Assembly: GCA_030527795.1 (NCBI GenBank)
Contig: JAUNAB010000013.1
Span: 1 to 59,333, forward strand
Length of the DNA: 59,333 nt
Source of the DNA: Pasteurellaceae bacterium
Lineage (GTDB): Bacteria; Pseudomonadota; Gammaproteobacteria; Enterobacterales; Pasteurellaceae
Reading direction: 5' to 3'
The position numbers and the translations under genes were made by a program. Shown here one piece after another: positions 58,622 through 59,333 of the stretch. Each line of letters opens with the position of its first letter. The first letter of the stretch is position 1. The notes under the pieces are model-generated. The model saw only the letters and a list, made by a program, of their open reading frames with translations, was not told where the DNA came from and ran no database searches.

Positions 58622-59333
58622 TTAGAAACGAATTTCCGTTGCAAACGTATAGGTTCGCCCACGTGCCGTATTGGTAAACTTATAGGTTTCTGTTTCGTCG
58701 TCCCAAGCTTCATTGGTGGATGAATTATAAGTATCTAATGCATTCAAATAATTTTTATTCATTAAATTTTGGATCCCCGCTTTTAAGACGATATTCTTAT
58801 TAATATGGTATTGTGCATACAAATCAACAATAATAGGAATTTTTGGCAAGTTTTCAGTTTTAATTTGCCCTTCGTCTGTGAGTTCGCCAATTGATGTCCG
58901 TTTTGCGCTACCAGTGTATTTTATAATGGTTGAAAGATTGAGTTTTTTATCCAATAACTTTGTACCCAATTCAAGGGTTGCATAATCTTTTGGAAGTTCT
59001 GTATAACTTTCTAAACCAAAACCGCTAAAGATTTCAGCCGCTCTTGATGTAGGAATATTACCGTGTGTATGGGTATAAGATAGATTTGTGAAGAAATAAT
59101 CAGAGTCATAATTTAATTCTACTTCCCAACCTTTATTTTTAACAATATTAATTGCATTATCATAAATTTGAGCTTGCAATATGTGGGTATCGGATAATTG
59201 ACTTTGATCGTAACATAATCCATTTATACAAGAGAAAAGAGATGTATTAAAAATGTAGTCCTTTATTCTTGAATTAAAATAGGGGCTGTACTAGATAACT
59301 AGGGAAATCTAATTTCAGGTTAGAATAATCCCT
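58622..59333 (-). pseudogene. TonB-dependent outer membrane receptor, C-terminal part (decayed, runs off the window)
   Basis: The frame ending at 58622 carries the last strands of a TonB-dependent receptor barrel, with DLYAQYHINKNIVLKAGIQ, NLMNKNYLNALD and the terminal RGRTYTFATEIRF. It can be read back, without a stop, to YFNSRIKDYIFNTSLF, then meets TAG at 59293-59291. Upstream sequence has receptor-like residues (SNLKLDF) in another frame, so a frameshift lies near 59290. The 5' part is beyond the right edge. Substrate (haem, iron, other) cannot be judged from this end. Confidence 0.75.

Overview
The window is a chromosomal segment of a member of the Pasteurellaceae (Haemophilus/Pasteurella/Avibacterium relatives). 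The evidence is gene content and order: rrn-distal 5S with tRNA-Asp and tRNA-Trp, rplU-rpmA-yhbE-obgE with ispB divergent, pyrH-frr-dxr-uppS-cdsA-rseP-bamA-skp-lpxD, rdgB-hemW and mutH-ygdQ. It is AT-rich, and a short motif resembling the Pasteurellaceae DNA uptake signal recurs throughout. The motif is neither of the two classical types (AAGTGCGGT or ACAAGCGGT) but AACCGCGGTCAAAAA, whose 8-bp centre ACCGCGGT is a perfect palindrome. I count about 36 exact octamers by eye. Genus cannot be fixed from this window alone.

Layout. 1-402: end of an rRNA operon with two tandem 5S genes and tRNA-Asp/tRNA-Trp. 695-3994: raiA copy 1, then decayed DUF2157/DUF4401/GDYXXLXY membrane genes and a nucleoside hydrolase remnant. 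4206-12608: lipid synthesis genes yceD-rpmF-plsX-fabH (+) facing acpP-fabG-fabD (-), with a glucuronide operon (uidA plus a broken permease) between the halves. 12783-20614: housekeeping genes (rsmA, surA, pyrR, rdgB, ybjQ, hemW, terC family, mutH, ogt, folA). 20730-28901: a broken ABC binding-protein gene, then obgE, two yhbE paralogues, rpmA, rplU, ispB, queH, yjdM and ytfJ. 28992-31867: ndh and a thiosulfate uptake pair (tsuA broken, tusA-like intact). 31971-39967: an esterase and a drug-export cluster (outer membrane factor broken, yhhJ, rbbA broken, HlyD adaptor, divergent TetR). 40017-42510: a small unknown gene, arfA, yfgD, perM and raiA copy 2 in inverted orientation. 42852-52728: the envelope biogenesis and translation block from lpxD to pyrH on the minus strand. 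53009-59333: a phosphoethanolamine transferase, mogA, glnB, marC family, yheS, an SMR transporter and a decayed TonB receptor at the right edge.

Themes. About nine genes are damaged by varied lesions: two Trp-to-amber nonsense changes, a 7-bp duplication, internal deletions, frameshifts and a short A8 tract. Nearly all are transport or accessory genes, while the housekeeping blocks are intact, which suggests host adaptation with ongoing gene loss. Eleven inverted pairs of the uptake-like motif sit at gene ends with a nearly constant 28-30 bp spacing and double as transcription terminators. The strongest leads are the palindromic uptake-signal variant, the inverted raiA duplication with its own promoter and terminator, the terminator inside arfA, and the tandem yhbE pair whose first member loses its stop codon in an A8 tract.
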